The notes beneath the pieces are model-generated. The model was not told the origin of the DNA and did not search any database. It saw only the letters and a list, made by a program, of their open reading frames with translations. The position numbers and the translations under genes were made by a program. Shown here piece by piece: positions 1-10,691 of a stretch of DNA of 64,000 bases (positions are counted from its first letter, which is position 1; each line of letters opens with the position of its first letter). The stretch lies in NCBI GenBank assembly GCA_027310565.1, contig DAIDAP010000036.1, positions 26,896 through 90,895 of the forward strand, read 5' to 3'. The stretch comes from Chloroflexota bacterium (GTDB lineage Bacteria; Chloroflexota; Limnocylindria; P2-11E).

Positions 1-2
1 CC

Positions 3-3000
3 GGCGTCGCGCTCATGGTGAAGCCGCAGTTCGGCGTCGGGCTCGTCGTCGTGGCCGCGGCCGCGCTCTTCACCTGGATCCGCGAGGGGCAGTGGCGTCC
101 GCCGGTCCGCGTGGCGGTGGCGACCGGCGTGGCCGTCCTCGCGCTCGGCCTGCCGTTCCGCAGCGGGCCGGTCGAGCTCGTCGGGCTCGTCCGCTCCGCG
201 GCCGAGACGTACCCGTACACGTCGCTCTTCGCCTTCAACATCTGGTCGATCGTCGGGGATTTCTGGCGGCCCGACGACGCCTACGTCGTGCCCGGCGCGG
301 TCCTGCTCGTCGCGGGCCTCGCCGCGTCGTGCGCGCCGCTGTGGCGGCGCCGCGACGTCGCCACGCTCCTCGCCGCCGGGACGCTCGCCTCCCTCGCCTT
401 CTACTTCCTGCCCACGCGGGCGCACGAGCGCTACCTGTTCCCCGTGTTCGCGCTGCTCCTGCCGCTCGCCGTGACGCGCGCGCGGCTCCTGTGGCCCTAC
501 GTCGCGCTCGCGGCCTCGTTCGCCCTCACGCTCTACTTCGCGTTCACGCGCTACCCGCAGATCGTCGACCTGCGCACGCCCGAGTGGCTCGAGGCCACGC
601 TCTTCACCCGCGGCGGCCAGATCCTCGTCGCGCTGGTCATGCTCGGGCTCGCCGCCGCCATCGCCTGGCGGCTCGCGCGCGGCGACGCCTCGCTCGAGCC
701 CGAGACGGCGCGCGCGGCGGCCGCGCGGGGCGAGCCGGCCGCGCGCGGGCCATGGCGGCTGCCCGCCGCGCTCGCGCCGGGCGGTCCGCCGACGCGGCGC
801 GATCTCACGGCCGCCTTCCTCGTCGCGCTCGTGGTGCTGGCCACGCGCGGGTTCCGGCTCGACGAGCCGCGCGACATGTACTTCGACGAGGTGTACCACG
901 CGCGCACGGCGTACGAGCTGCTCGCGCAGCGCGAGCCGTACGAGTGGACGCACCCGCCCCTGGCGAAGGAGATCATGGCGCTCGGCATCCTGGCGTTCGG
1001 CGACAACCGCGTCGTCGGCAGCGAGCCCGCGCTCGCGGACGCGGTCGCCCTCGCCGTCGGGAACGACGGGCTGCGCGTCTACGCGACCGCGGGCGGCGGC
1101 CTCGAGGCGGCCACGCGGGACGGGCAGCGGCGCTCGCTCGCGACCGGGCTCGGCCCGGTCCGCGCGGCCGCGATCGACGGAGGACAGGTGATCGTCGCCA
1201 CGGACACCGAGCTCCTCGCCGTCCCGCTCGTCGAGCCGCCGGCGGGCGCGCCGATCCCCCGCATCGCGCTCCCGTTCCAGGGCGCCGCGACGCGAGGCCT
1301 CGCCCTCGCCGAGGGCCGGATCGCCGTCGCCACCACCAAGGGCCTCGCGCTCTACCCGTCGTTCGGCGAGCAGGCCCAGGTCGTCCCCGGCGAGGTCGTT
1401 GCGGTGACCGCCAAGCCGGACGCGAGCGAGTACTTCGTCCTCGAGCCCGCCGGCGTCGTGCGCGCGATCGACGCGGTCACCGGTCAGGAGCGGCTGAGGC
1501 TGAGCGGCGGCGGTCCGGGGACGGCCATCGCGTACGTGCAGGCGCCGGACCGCCTCTTCGTCGCGCGCGCCGACACGCCGGCGCTCGACGTCCAGGACCT
1601 CCAGGGCCGCTCGCTGAGCACGGTGCCGCTCGCCAACGCGCGCACCGGCGCGTTCGCGTCCGGGGCGACCGCGCTCGCGGTGGTGACGCGCTCGCAGTTC
1701 CTCTACGCGCTCGCCGACGGGCGCGTCGTCGTCGTCGAGCCGCACGGCGCGTCGCCGTTCGCGTCCATCCCCGTGACCGGGTCGCTCCTCGGCGTCGACG
1801 GCGAGGGGGACAAGCTCGTCGTGGCGGGAGCGGGCCCGGCGCAGCTCGTCGAGACCGGGCGGAGCGCCTTCGCCTGGCGTCTGCCGGGCCTGGTGTTCGC
1901 CGCGCTGCTCGCCTTCTTCCTGTACCTGCTCGCGCGCCGGCTGTTCCGGTCGCCGCTCGTCGCGTACCTCGCGGCGGGCGCGCTCGTCGTGGACGGCTCG
2001 ATGTTCGCGCAGGCCCGCATCGGGATGAACGACGTGTACGTCGGGTTCTTCATCGTCGCGTCCTGGTACTTCATCGCGGCCGCTCACGCGCCCAGGCGCA
2101 GCGCGGCGCTCGACATCCTCATCGCGGGCGTACTCGTCGGCTTCGGCGTCGCCGCGAAGTGGGCCGCCGTGTACACGCTGGGGGGCATCTTCGTCGCCTC
2201 GCTGTTCGTGACCGGCCGGGCCTACCTCGACGGGCGGATCGGCGGCGGCGGGCCGCTCGACCTGCTCGCCGGGCGTGGCCGCAACCTCGTGCTGCTCGCG
2301 GTCGCCTTCGCGCTGATCCCCCTCGCCATCTACCTGGGCTCGTACCGGTCGTGGTTCGGCGGACCGATGCAGCCGTACGGCTGGAGCCTCTGGGAGCTGC
2401 AGCAGCAGATGTACTGGTACCACAGCTCGCTGACCGCGCCCCACTGCGCGGCGTCGCCGTGGTGGGCCTGGCCGCTCGACCTCAAGCCGGTGTACTGGTA
2501 CTTCGGGGCCGCCGGCGGCGGCTGGAACGCGTACGTCTACGACGCCGGGAACATCGTGCTGTTCTGGGTGGCGCTGCCCGCCTCCGCCATCGTCGCCGGC
2601 TACGCCGTCCGCGCCCGGTCCGCCGCGCTGGCCCTCGTCGTGTTCGCGATGCTCACCCAGCTCGTCGCGTGGATCCCGATCTCACGCGTGCTCTTCTTCT
2701 ACCACTTCTTCACCGCCCTGCCCTTCTACCTGCTGGCCCTGGCGATCGTCCTCGCGCTGGTGTTCGAGCGCCGCCGCCGCGCCGTCGTGGTGTACGGCGC
2801 GATCGCGGCCGCCGTCTTCGTGCTCTTCTACCCGTACGTCTCCGCGGTGCCGGTCCCCGGTGAGCTGGGCGCCGCGTACCAGATCCTCCCGACCTGGCAG
2901 TACGACCCCACGTTCTACCCGACGGACTCGTGCCCCACGCCGATCAGCGCGAGCATCGCGTCGTCGCTCACCGTGGGCGTCGCGTGGGTCTACGAGCTCG

Positions 3001-3077
3001 CGTCCCTCGCGCTCGGCGTCGCCGTCGCCGCCGACGTCGGTTTCGTGCGGCGGGCCCTCGCACGCCTCGGGCTGTAG
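3..3077 (+). CDS. Fused GT-C glycosyltransferase with PMT (GT39) domain and inserted beta-propeller, 5' end cut by window
   Basis: The frame is open to the left window edge (GVAL precedes the listed Met), so the start is outside. Residues 1-225 are transmembrane helices with an HERYLFP motif, typical of the C-terminal half of a bacterial GT-C enzyme. From about residue 265 a second, PMT-type domain begins: the acidic pair is in MYFDEVYHARTAYE (D291/E292), followed by HPPLAKE. In ordinary PMTs the text continues directly to the WRLPG helix; here about 285 residues (roughly 332-615) of short, valine-rich repeats are inserted first, and they read like a beta-propeller. After FAWRLPGLVF the PMT helices continue to the end, with ARIGMNDVY as in the family. 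Expected role: transfer of sugar from a polyprenyl phosphate to protein or lipid at the outer face of the membrane. Acceptor unknown. Converges on the PP2C gene. Confidence 0.85.
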   Translation, partial: GVALMVKPQFGVGLVVVAAAALFTWIREGQWRPPVRVAVATGVAVLALGLPFRSGPVELVGLVRSAAETYPYTSLFAFNIWSIVGDFWRPDDAYVVPGAVLLVAGLAASCAPLWRRRDVATLLAAGTLASLAFYFLPTRAHERYLFPVFALLLPLAVTRARLLWPYVALAASFALTLYFAFTRYPQIVDLRTPEWLEATLFTRGGQILVALVMLGLAAAIAWRLARGDASLEPETARAAAARGEPAARGPWRLPAALAPGGPPTRRDLTAAFLVALVVLATRGFRLDEPRDMYFDEVYHARTAYELLAQREPYEWTHPPLAKEIMALGILAFGDNRVVGSEPALADAVALAVGNDGLRVYATAGGGLEAATRDGQRRSLATGLGPVRAAAIDGGQVIVATDTELLAVPLVEPPAGAPIPRIALPFQGAATRGLALAEGRIAVATTKGLALYPSFGEQAQVVPGEVVAVTAKPDASEYFVLEPAGVVRAIDAVTGQERLRLSGGGPGTAIAYVQAPDRLFVARADTPALDVQDLQGRSLSTVPLANARTGAFASGATALAVVTRSQFLYALADGRVVVVEPHGASPFASIPVTGSLLGVDGEGDKLVVAGAGPAQLVETGRSAFAWRLPGLVFAALLAFFLYLLARRLFRSPLVAYLAAGALVVDGSMFAQARIGMNDVYVGFFIVASWYFIAAAHAPRRSAALDILIAGVLVGFGVAAKWAAVYTLGGIFVASLFVTGRAYLDGRIGGGGPLDLLAGRGRNLVLLAVAFALIPLAIYLGSYRSWFGGPMQPYGWSLWELQQQMYWYHSSLTAPHCAASPWWAWPLDLKPVYWYFGAAGGGWNAYVYDAGNIVLFWVALPASAIVAGYAVRARSAALALVVFAMLTQLVAWIPISRVLFFYHFFTALPFYLLALAIVLALVFERRRRAVVVYGAIAAAVFVLFYPYVSAVPVPGELGAAYQILPTWQYDPTFYPTDSCPTPISASIASSLTVGVAWVYELASLALGVAVAADVGFVRRALARLGL

Positions 3078-3081
3078 GGCG

Positions 3082-3861
3082 CTAGCGAGTCGGCGGGAAG
3101 CTGAGGACGAGCGCGATCGCCGCCGCGGTGAGGATCACGACGAACGCGACGACGATGCCGAAGACGAAGAGGCCACGCGAGCCGCGCGCCGGCCGGTCGC
3201 GCGGCGCGTACAGCACCACGGTGACGTTGTCCTCGCCGCCGCGCACGAGCGCCAGGTCCACCAGGCGGTCGACTGCGGCCTGCGGCCCGCCGGCGCTCAC
3301 CGCGGCGGCGATCTCCTCGTCCGCCACGTGCCGCGTGAGGCCGTCCGAGCAGAGGACGAGGCGGTCGCCGGCGGCCAGCGTCTCGGCGTAGACGTCGGGC
3401 TGCACGCCGCGCTCGTCGCCGACGAACCGCGTGATCGCGTTCGCGGAGTCGCCGCTGTGGTCCTCGGTGATCTGGCGCGAGGCGCCGGTGCGGACGAGAT
3501 AGGCCCGGCTGTCGCCGAGGTTCGCGATCACGGCCTCGTCGCCGCGGATCGCCGCCGCGACGAGGGTGCTCGCGGCGCCGGGGTTCCCCGAGTCCTTCGC
3601 GGCGCGCAGCACGGCGCCGTTCGCCTCGCGCGCCGCCTCGGCCAGCGCGTCGCCGAGCGCGCGGTCGCGCGGCGCCGCGAAGAACCGCTCGGCGAGCTCG
3701 GTCACCGCGGCCTGCGCGGCGATCTCGCCGCCGGCCTCGCCGGCCACGCCGTCGGCGACGGCGAGGAGCACCGTCGAGCGCTCCTCGCGCACGACGTAGC
3801 GGTCCTCGTTCCCCTCCCGCACGCGCCCGGTGTCGGTGCGTGCGGCCGTGCGTGCCGTCAG
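3082..3861 (-). CDS. PP2C-family serine/threonine phosphatase, membrane anchored
   Basis: Manganese/magnesium-dependent phosphatase that should reverse the activity of the adjacent kinase. Visible PP2C motifs in order: DTGRVREGNED, AVADGVAGEAGG, NLGDSRAYL, CSDGL and EDNVTVV, followed by a single C-terminal membrane helix (LFVFGIVVAFVVILTAAAIALVL). The catalytic domain therefore sits in the cytoplasm and the protein is tail-anchored. The start is uncertain. The track uses an ATG at 3990, 116 nt inside the kinase gene; the conserved domain begins near LTARTAARTDTG, so I place the start at the CTG at 3861, and a GTG at 3822 is the alternative. It follows the kinase gene directly, as Stp/PknB pairs usually do. 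Confidence 0.88.
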   Translation of the reverse strand: MTARTAARTDTGRVREGNEDRYVVREERSTVLLAVADGVAGEAGGEIAAQAAVTELAERFFAAPRDRALGDALAEAAREANGAVLRAAKDSGNPGAASTLVAAAIRGDEAVIANLGDSRAYLVRTGASRQITEDHSGDSANAITRFVGDERGVQPDVYAETLAAGDRLVLCSDGLTRHVADEEIAAAVSAGGPQAAVDRLVDLALVRGGEDNVTVVLYAPRDRPARGSRGLFVFGIVVAFVVILTAAAIALVLSFPPTR

Positions 3862-3874
3862 CGCGCGTCCCCCG

Positions 3875-5143
3875 TCACGGGATGCAGTCCCGGCCCGCGA
3901 CGTAGAACACCTGCGCCGTCGCTCCGCGCTGGAACGAGGCGTCTGCCGCGGGCACCTGACGCACGATGCTGCACGGCCTGCCGTTTGCACCGCTCTCCGG
4001 CGAGTACTCCATGAGGCCGAAGCCCGCGCCGATGAGCACCGGCCGCGCCTCCTTGAGCGTCTTGCCGACGACGTTCGGCGTGCGGCCCGCCGCCGCGGAC
4101 GCCGAGGGCGCCGGCGACGCGTTCGGGCCGCCCGTCGGAAGCCCGCCGCTCTGGAACACCGCGAAGACGGCGAGCGTCCCGACGAGCACGGCGATGACCG
4201 CGAGCAGCGCGAGCGTCGTGTCGATGCGCGGTCCGGAGCGGCGCAGCGCCTTCGGCCCCGGCAGCACGCTCGTGGCGTCGCCGCGGTCGGCCGCCTGCGT
4301 GAGCGCGCGCGCGAACTGGCCGGCGCTCGCGTAGCGCGCGCGCGGATCGCGCGCGAGCGCGCGGCCGATGACGCGGTCGACCTCGTCGCTCACGCCGGCA
4401 CGCCGGCCGCGCAGCGTCGGCGGCGGCCCGTCGAGACGCAGGCGCAGCAGGTCGTCGGTCTCGAGCTCGGCGTACGCCGGCCGTCCCGCGAGGAGCTCGT
4501 ACGCGACGAGGCCGAGGCTGTAGATGTCGCTCTGCTCGGTCGGCGGGTCGCCGAGGACGCGCTCCGGGGCGATGTACCGCGCCGTGCCGATGAGCTCGTG
4601 CTCGCCCGGTCCGCGCGCGGCGCGCGCGATGCCGAAGTCGGCGAGCTTCGCGCGGCCGTGGTCGTCGACGATGACGTTGGCGGGCTTCACGTCGCAGTGG
4701 ATGACGCCGGCCTCGTGCGCGGCGTCGAGGGCGGCGGCGACCTGCGCCACGATCCGCGCGGCCTCGTACGCGGGCAGCGCGCCGCGCTCGGCGACGATGT
4801 CCCGCAGCGTCCTCCCGCGGACGTACTCCATGACCATGAACGAGCGGCCGTCGTCGCGTCCCTCGTCGAAGACCGTGACGACGTTGGGGTGGGAGACCTG
4901 CGCGGCGCGGCGGGCCTCGTCGGCGAAGCGCTCGCGGAACGCCTCGTCCGCGTCCGTGCCGAGGAGCTTCACCGCGACCTCGCGTCCGAGCCGCTCGTCG
5001 CGGGCGCGCCAGACCTCGCCGGCCCCGCCCGCGTCGATGCGCTGGAGCATGCGGTAGCGCTCGGCGAGCAGCTCGGTGCGCTCCTCGTCGCCGGTCGTCG
5101 CGGCCCTGCGGTCGTCCGTCGGCACGTGCGCCCCTCCCGGCAA
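3875..5143 (-). CDS. Transmembrane Ser/Thr protein kinase with one PASTA domain
   Basis: PknB-like kinase, 422 aa. The kinase domain spans about residues 28-285: glycine-rich loop IDAGGAGEVW, lysine in VAVKLL, catalytic loop IHCDVKPAN, DFGIA, and IAPERV. The usual arginine of HRD is Cys (HCD), a variant found in other bacterial kinases. A membrane helix lies at about 317-339, then a Ser/Pro/Ala-rich linker and a single extracellular PASTA repeat (TPNVVGKTLKEARPVL), which in this family senses muropeptides or lipid II. Its start is 3 nt downstream of the opcA stop, so it is in the gnd-zwf-opcA transcript. This suggests kinase control linked to carbon flux, which is inference. Confidence 0.93.
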   Translation of the reverse strand: MPGGAHVPTDDRRAATTGDEERTELLAERYRMLQRIDAGGAGEVWRARDERLGREVAVKLLGTDADEAFRERFADEARRAAQVSHPNVVTVFDEGRDDGRSFMVMEYVRGRTLRDIVAERGALPAYEAARIVAQVAAALDAAHEAGVIHCDVKPANVIVDDHGRAKLADFGIARAARGPGEHELIGTARYIAPERVLGDPPTEQSDIYSLGLVAYELLAGRPAYAELETDDLLRLRLDGPPPTLRGRRAGVSDEVDRVIGRALARDPRARYASAGQFARALTQAADRGDATSVLPGPKALRRSGPRIDTTLALLAVIAVLVGTLAVFAVFQSGGLPTGGPNASPAPSASAAAGRTPNVVGKTLKEARPVLIGAGFGLMEYSPESGANGRPCSIVRQVPAADASFQRGATAQVFYVAGRDCIP

Positions 5144-5146
5144 ACC

Positions 5147-6295
5147 CTAGGCCAGCGCCAGCAGGGCGTGCAGCGCGGCCTCGTACACGTGGTCGAATCC
5201 GGCGATGGTGAGCTCTTCGGCCATGAGATCCTCGACCGCCGGCGCGGGCAGGGGCACGACGCGCAGCGACCGTACGCGCCCGTCGAGGAGGACCGTCGCG
5301 GTGACGTGGCGCTCGTCCGGCGCCCGCTTGAGCACGAACTCGGCGACCTCGCCACGGCGCCGGCACCGGAGGCGGAACCCGGTGGTGTCCCCCGGCGCGA
5401 CGCCGCGCTCGAAGCGCGGGCGCACGCGGACGGCCAGCGGCGTGCCGTCGGCGCGCGTCATCCGGAAGAGCAGGCCGCCCGCCTCGGCGGGCGCGAGGCT
5501 CTCCGCGGGCCGCCACCCCAGACGCGACGTGAGCCACCCGACGAGGAGCAGCGCCTGCGAGGGATGGATGTCGCGGCCGTCCATGTCGACGCCGAAGCCG
5601 ACGCCGACGCCGATCGTCGCGTCGAGGAACGGCCGCCAGGCCTCGACGTCGAAGAACTGCGCGACGAGCTCGCGCCACGGGGTGAGCCGGGTCCAGTTGA
5701 GATCCGTGATCGCGATGCGCCCGCCGTCGCCGCGCCCGACGAGGCGCGCGAGGTGCGCGAGCGTCTCGGCCGGACGCGCGAAGTCCGCCGAGTCGACGAC
5801 GAGCCGGTCCGCGAGCGCGACGAGGTCGTCGAATCGCCGCGCCCGAGGCGGCGGCGAATCGGTCCACCAGAGGAACACCGGAAGGTCGGGGACGAGCAGC
5901 GGGATGACGACGCTGCGCAGGCGCGCGTCGTCGTCGTCGCGCACGCGCACGAGGATCTGCTCGCAGCGGCACACGCCGGCGCGGTCGTCGACGCGCGGGA
6001 TCCGGCAGCGCAGGTCGAGGTCCGCCGGTGGACCGCCGGGATCGCGGTCACGCCACACGACGATCGCGCGCGAGGGATGCCGCTGCGCCAGCCGGACGAT
6101 GCCGCGCGCCGCGCGCTCGGCGTGGACGCCGCGCTCGGCGTAGACGACGACGTTGAGCACGGCCGCCCGCGCGACCGTGTGGCCCTGCTCGCGCGCGTGC
6201 GCCCCGGCCGCGTGGCGCAGCCGCGCGAGCTCGCGCTCGAGCGCGCCGACGCTCGGGGCGGCCGTACCCCACACGGCCTCGTCGACGGCCGTCAT
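5147..6295 (-). CDS. opcA: Glucose-6-phosphate dehydrogenase assembly protein OpcA
   Basis: 382 aa from the ATG at 6295, which overlaps the zwf stop in an ATGA; the track start four codons earlier is less likely. OpcA is a required activator/assembly factor of Zwf in cyanobacteria and actinobacteria. Family features: N-terminal helical region, NVVVYAERGVHAERA and RHPSRAIVVWRDRDP, CRCEQI, the VIPLLVPDLPVFLWWTDSPP core, and DLNWTRLTPWRELVAQFFD. The position directly after zwf is the usual one. The C-terminal 130 residues (RRRGEVAEFVLKRAPDERHV) correspond to the second OpcA domain. No catalytic activity is expected. Confidence 0.93.
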   Translation of the reverse strand: MTAVDEAVWGTAAPSVGALERELARLRHAAGAHAREQGHTVARAAVLNVVVYAERGVHAERAARGIVRLAQRHPSRAIVVWRDRDPGGPPADLDLRCRIPRVDDRAGVCRCEQILVRVRDDDDARLRSVVIPLLVPDLPVFLWWTDSPPPRARRFDDLVALADRLVVDSADFARPAETLAHLARLVGRGDGGRIAITDLNWTRLTPWRELVAQFFDVEAWRPFLDATIGVGVGFGVDMDGRDIHPSQALLLVGWLTSRLGWRPAESLAPAEAGGLLFRMTRADGTPLAVRVRPRFERGVAPGDTTGFRLRCRRRGEVAEFVLKRAPDERHVTATVLLDGRVRSLRVVPLPAPAVEDLMAEELTIAGFDHVYEAALHALLALA

Positions 6296-7817
6296 GCCTT
6301 CCGCCACACGCGGCCGTCGCGCCGCACGAGCGCGTCGGCCTCATCGGGGCCCCACGAGCCGGCCGGGTACGTGCCGAGCGGCGGCTCCCCGCGCGCCCAC
6401 GCGGCCAGGATCGGATCGACGAAGGCCCACTGCTGCTCGACCTCGTCGCGCCGCGTGAACAGCGTCGCGTCGCCGCGCATCGCGTCGACGATGAGCGTCT
6501 CGTACGCGTCGGGCGCGTCGACCATGAACGACGCGCCGTAGACGAAGTCCATGTTCACCGAGCGGATGCGGAACCCCTGCACCGGGACCTTCGCGCCGAA
6601 CGTGAGCGAGATGCCCTCGTCGGGCTGGATGCGCAGGACGAGCTCGTTCGCCTCCACGCCCTCGGCCTCCCGCGTGAAGATGCGGTGCGGAGCGACGCGG
6701 AAGCGGACCGCGATCTCTGTCGAGCGCTTCGGCAGCCGCTTCCCGGTCCGCAGGTAGAACGGGATGCCCTCCCAGCGCCAGTTGTCGACGAAGCACTTGA
6801 GCGCGACGAACGTCTCGGTCCCGGACGCGGGCGCGATGCCCGCTTCGGACCGGTAGCCCGCCACGGCCCGGCCCTCGATGTACCCGGGGCCGTACTGCCC
6901 GCGAGCGGTGTGCGCCGGCGCCTCCTCCGGGCCGATCGGCCGCAGCGCGCGGAGGACCTTCACCTTCTCGTCCCGCACCGCGCGGTCGTCGAACGCGGCG
7001 GGCGGCTCCATGGCCACGAGCGCGAGGAGCTGCAGCAGGTGGTTCTGCACGATGTCGCGCATCGCGCCGGCGGCGTCGTAATACTCCGCCCGCTCCTCGA
7101 TGCCGAGCGTCTCGGCCACGGTGATCTGCACGTGGTCCACGTACTGCCGGTTCCAGATCGGCTCGAAGATCCCGTTCGCGAAGCGGAGCACGAGGACGTT
7201 CTGCACGGTCTCCTTGCCGAGGTAGTGGTCGATGCGGAACACCTCGTCCTCGCGGAAGACCTCGTGCACGATCCGCGACAGCTCAGTCGCGGAGCGCAGG
7301 TCGTGGCCGAACGGCTTCTCGACGACGACGCGCGAGGATCCCGGCCCGCGCAGGCCGTGCGCCCCGATCGCGCGGATGATCGGCGCGTAGGCCGCCGGCG
7401 GGGTGGCCAGGTAGAACAGGCGGTTCCCGTCCGCGCCGACCTCCGCGTCGACCCGCTGGAGCTCGCCCGCGAGCCGGTCGTAGCCGGCGTCGTCGGGCGT
7501 CGCGACGAAGCGGAGGTGCTGCGCGAAGGTCGACCAGACGTCCTCGTTGATCGGCCGCGTGCGGCTGTGCTGCGCGACCGCGTCGTGGACCTCGTCGCGG
7601 AACTCCTCGTCGCTCATCGGTCGACGCGCGGCGCTCACGACCGCGAAGGCGGCCGGCAGGAGCCGCTGCAGCGCGAGGTTGTAGAGGGCGGGCAGGAGCT
7701 TGCGGCGGGCGAGGTCGCCCGAGCCGCCGAAGAGGACCAGCGTGGTGGGTCGCGGCGCGCGCGCGAGGCGCAGCCCCTCGCGCAGCGGGTTCGGCGCGAC
7801 GGCCGTGGCGCTCGCGG

Positions 7818-7821
<4 letters not shown>
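6292..7821 (-). CDS. zwf: Glucose-6-phosphate 1-dehydrogenase
   Basis: 509 aa, full length for the family. Oxidises glucose 6-phosphate to 6-phosphogluconolactone with NADP+, the entry step of the oxidative pentose phosphate pathway. The nucleotide-binding motif FGGSGDLARRKLLPALY is at about residue 31, and the active-site signature RIDHYLGKETVQN is intact. The gene starts in an ATGA overlap with gnd upstream and ends in an ATGA overlap with opcA, so the three are translationally coupled. No 6-phosphogluconolactonase gene was recognised in the window. Confidence 0.97.
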
Positions 7822-8720
<899 letters not shown>

Positions 8721-8786
8721 GCCGCTCACCCTCCGGTGCTGGTGCCGCCGAGCATAGGCCCGACCTCCGTGGAGCGACCCGTGCGG

Positions 8787-8792
8787 TACCGT
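8787..8792 (+). promoter_or_regulatory. -10 hexamer TACCGT, 9 nt before tkt
   Basis: TACCGT fits TANNNT and ends 9 nt before the tkt ATG. No Shine-Dalgarno sequence is visible between them, so the mRNA is probably leaderless. Confidence 0.4.
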
Positions 8793-8801
8793 GGAGCGCC
8801 T

Positions 8802-10664
8802 ATGGCGACGGTCAGCGCGATCGGGAGCCGCGTCGACCTCTACCGCTCCCTCGCCCGGCAGCTGCGGGCGGACAGCATCCGGTCGTCGACGGCGGCCGGA
8901 TCCGGCCACCCGACCTCGTCGCTCTCGGCGGCCGACCTCGCGGCCGTGCTCCTCGCCGGCCACTTCCGCTACGACTGGTCGCGGCCCGACGATCCGGCGA
9001 ACGACCACCTCATCTTCTCGAAGGGCCACGCGTCGCCGCTCCTGTACGCGATGCTCCGCGCCGCCGGCGCGATCGACGACGCCGAGCTGCTCACGTTCCG
9101 CAGGCTCGGGTCGCGCCTCGAGGGCCATCCGACCCCGGTGCTGCCGTGGGTCGACGTCGCCACCGGGTCGCTCGGGCAGGGCATGCCCATCGCGGTGGGC
9201 ATGGCGTTCGCGGCGAAGCGCCTGTGGAGCGCGCCCTTCCACGTCTGGACGCTGCTCGGCGACAGCGAGAGCGCCGAAGGGTCGGTCTGGGAGGGCTTCG
9301 ACCTCGGCGGCCACGAGGGCCTCGAGAACGTCACCGTGATCGTCGACGTGAACCGGCTCGGCCAGCGCGGCCCGACGGAGCTCGGGTGGGACACCGACGC
9401 GTACGCCGCGCGCATCGAGTCGTTCGGCTGGGACGCGATCGAGATCGACGGCCACGACCTCGCGCAGATCGACGACGCGCTCGGCCGCGCGCGCGACGCG
9501 CGCCGCCCGACCGCGATCGTCGCGCGCACCGTGAAGGGGAAGGGCGTGTCGTTCCTCGAAGACAAAGAGGGCTGGCACGGGAAGGCGCTCGCGCCCGACC
9601 AGGCCGAGCAGGCGCTGCGCGAGCTCGGCGCGGAGCCCTCGCGCACGTTCGACACGCCCGGGCCGCCCCGGTGGGCGCCGCCGGCCGCGCCCGCGCCGCG
9701 CGCGCCGGAGCTGCCCGCCTACACCGCCGCCGTCGCGACGCGCAAGGCCTACGGCGAGGCGCTCGCCGCCGTCGCCGCCGCGCGCGCCGACGTCGTGGCG
9801 CTCGACGCCGAGGTGTCGAACTCCACGCACGCCGAGGACGTGAAGAAGACCGCGCCGGAGCGCTTCTTCGAGATGTACATCGCCGAGCAGAAGATGGTCG
9901 CGGCGGCGGTGGGCATGCAGGTGCTCGGCTTCCGCCCGTTCGCCTCGACGTTCGCCGCGTTCCTCACGCGCGCGTACGACTTCGTGCGCATGGCCGCGGT
10001 CTCGCGCGCGAGCATCCGGCTCGCCGGGTCGCACGCCGGCGTGTCGATCGGCGAGGACGGCCCCTCGCAGATGGCGCTCGAGGACCTCGCGATGATGCGC
10101 GCGGTCCACGGGAGCACGGTGCTGTACCCGAGCGACGGCAACCAGACCACCAAGCTCGTCGCGCAGATGGCCGACCGCGAGGGGATCGTCTACATGCGCA
10201 CGACGCGGGAGAAGACGCCGATCCTCTACGACGCCGCGGACGCGTTCCCGATCGGCGGGAGCCGGATCGTCCGCGGCGGCGGCGACGACGACCGCGTGAC
10301 GATCGTCGCCGCCGGCATCACGCTGCACGAGGCGGTGAAGGCGGCCGACGCGCTGGCGCACGAGGGCGTCCGCGTGCGGGTCATCGACGCGTACAGCGTG
10401 AAGCCGATCGACGCGCGGGCGATCGCCGACGCGGTCACGGCCAGCGGCGGCCGGCTGGTGGTCGCCGAGGATCACTGGCCCGAGGGCGGTATCGGCGAGG
10501 CCGTGCTCGAGGCGCTGGCCGCCGCGGGCGTGCGGGGCGTGGCGCTCCGCCACCTCGCGGTGCGCGAGATGCCCGGCTCGGCCAGGCCCGCGGAGCTGCT
10601 GCGCGCGGCGGGCATCGACGCGGAGGCCGTCGCGAACGCGGTGCGGGAGCTGCTGCGCCCCTAG
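8802..10664 (+). CDS. tkt: Transketolase (single-chain)
   Basis: 620 aa from the ATG at 8802; the track's first 320 residues are the antisense of gnd. Thiamine-diphosphate enzyme that transfers two-carbon units between sugar phosphates in the non-oxidative pentose phosphate pathway. Seen: AAGSGHPTSSLSAADL, FSKGHASPLLYAM, TGSLGQGMPIAVGMA, and the ThDP motif GDSESAEGSVWEG...VNRLGQ. The pyrimidine domain follows (YIAEQKMVAAAVGMQ, SHAGVSIGEDGPSQMALEDLAMMR) and then the C-terminal domain. The roughly 620-residue length matches the animal/archaeal-like short transketolases rather than the 660-residue TktA type. Divergent from gnd, sharing an 81-nt promoter region. Confidence 0.96.
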   Translation: MATVSAIGSRVDLYRSLARQLRADSIRSSTAAGSGHPTSSLSAADLAAVLLAGHFRYDWSRPDDPANDHLIFSKGHASPLLYAMLRAAGAIDDAELLTFRRLGSRLEGHPTPVLPWVDVATGSLGQGMPIAVGMAFAAKRLWSAPFHVWTLLGDSESAEGSVWEGFDLGGHEGLENVTVIVDVNRLGQRGPTELGWDTDAYAARIESFGWDAIEIDGHDLAQIDDALGRARDARRPTAIVARTVKGKGVSFLEDKEGWHGKALAPDQAEQALRELGAEPSRTFDTPGPPRWAPPAAPAPRAPELPAYTAAVATRKAYGEALAAVAAARADVVALDAEVSNSTHAEDVKKTAPERFFEMYIAEQKMVAAAVGMQVLGFRPFASTFAAFLTRAYDFVRMAAVSRASIRLAGSHAGVSIGEDGPSQMALEDLAMMRAVHGSTVLYPSDGNQTTKLVAQMADREGIVYMRTTREKTPILYDAADAFPIGGSRIVRGGGDDDRVTIVAAGITLHEAVKAADALAHEGVRVRVIDAYSVKPIDARAIADAVTASGGRLVVAEDHWPEGGIGEAVLEALAAAGVRGVALRHLAVREMPGSARPAELLRAAGIDAEAVANAVRELLRP

Positions 10665-10678
10665 GCGGCTCCGTCCGC

Positions 10679-10684
10679 TACCGT
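10679..10684 (+). promoter_or_regulatory. -10 hexamer TACCGT, 7 nt before gntK
   Basis: TACCGT lies exactly 7 nt before the first ATG of the gluconokinase gene, with no Shine-Dalgarno sequence. This supports a leaderless start at 10692 rather than the internal Met at codon 10. Confidence 0.45.
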
Positions 10685-10691
10685 CTCCCCG

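Noticed and set aside
3830-6541. 903-residue plus-strand ORF over kinase, opcA and zwf
   Set aside because: Antisense of three well-recognised genes; no motifs.
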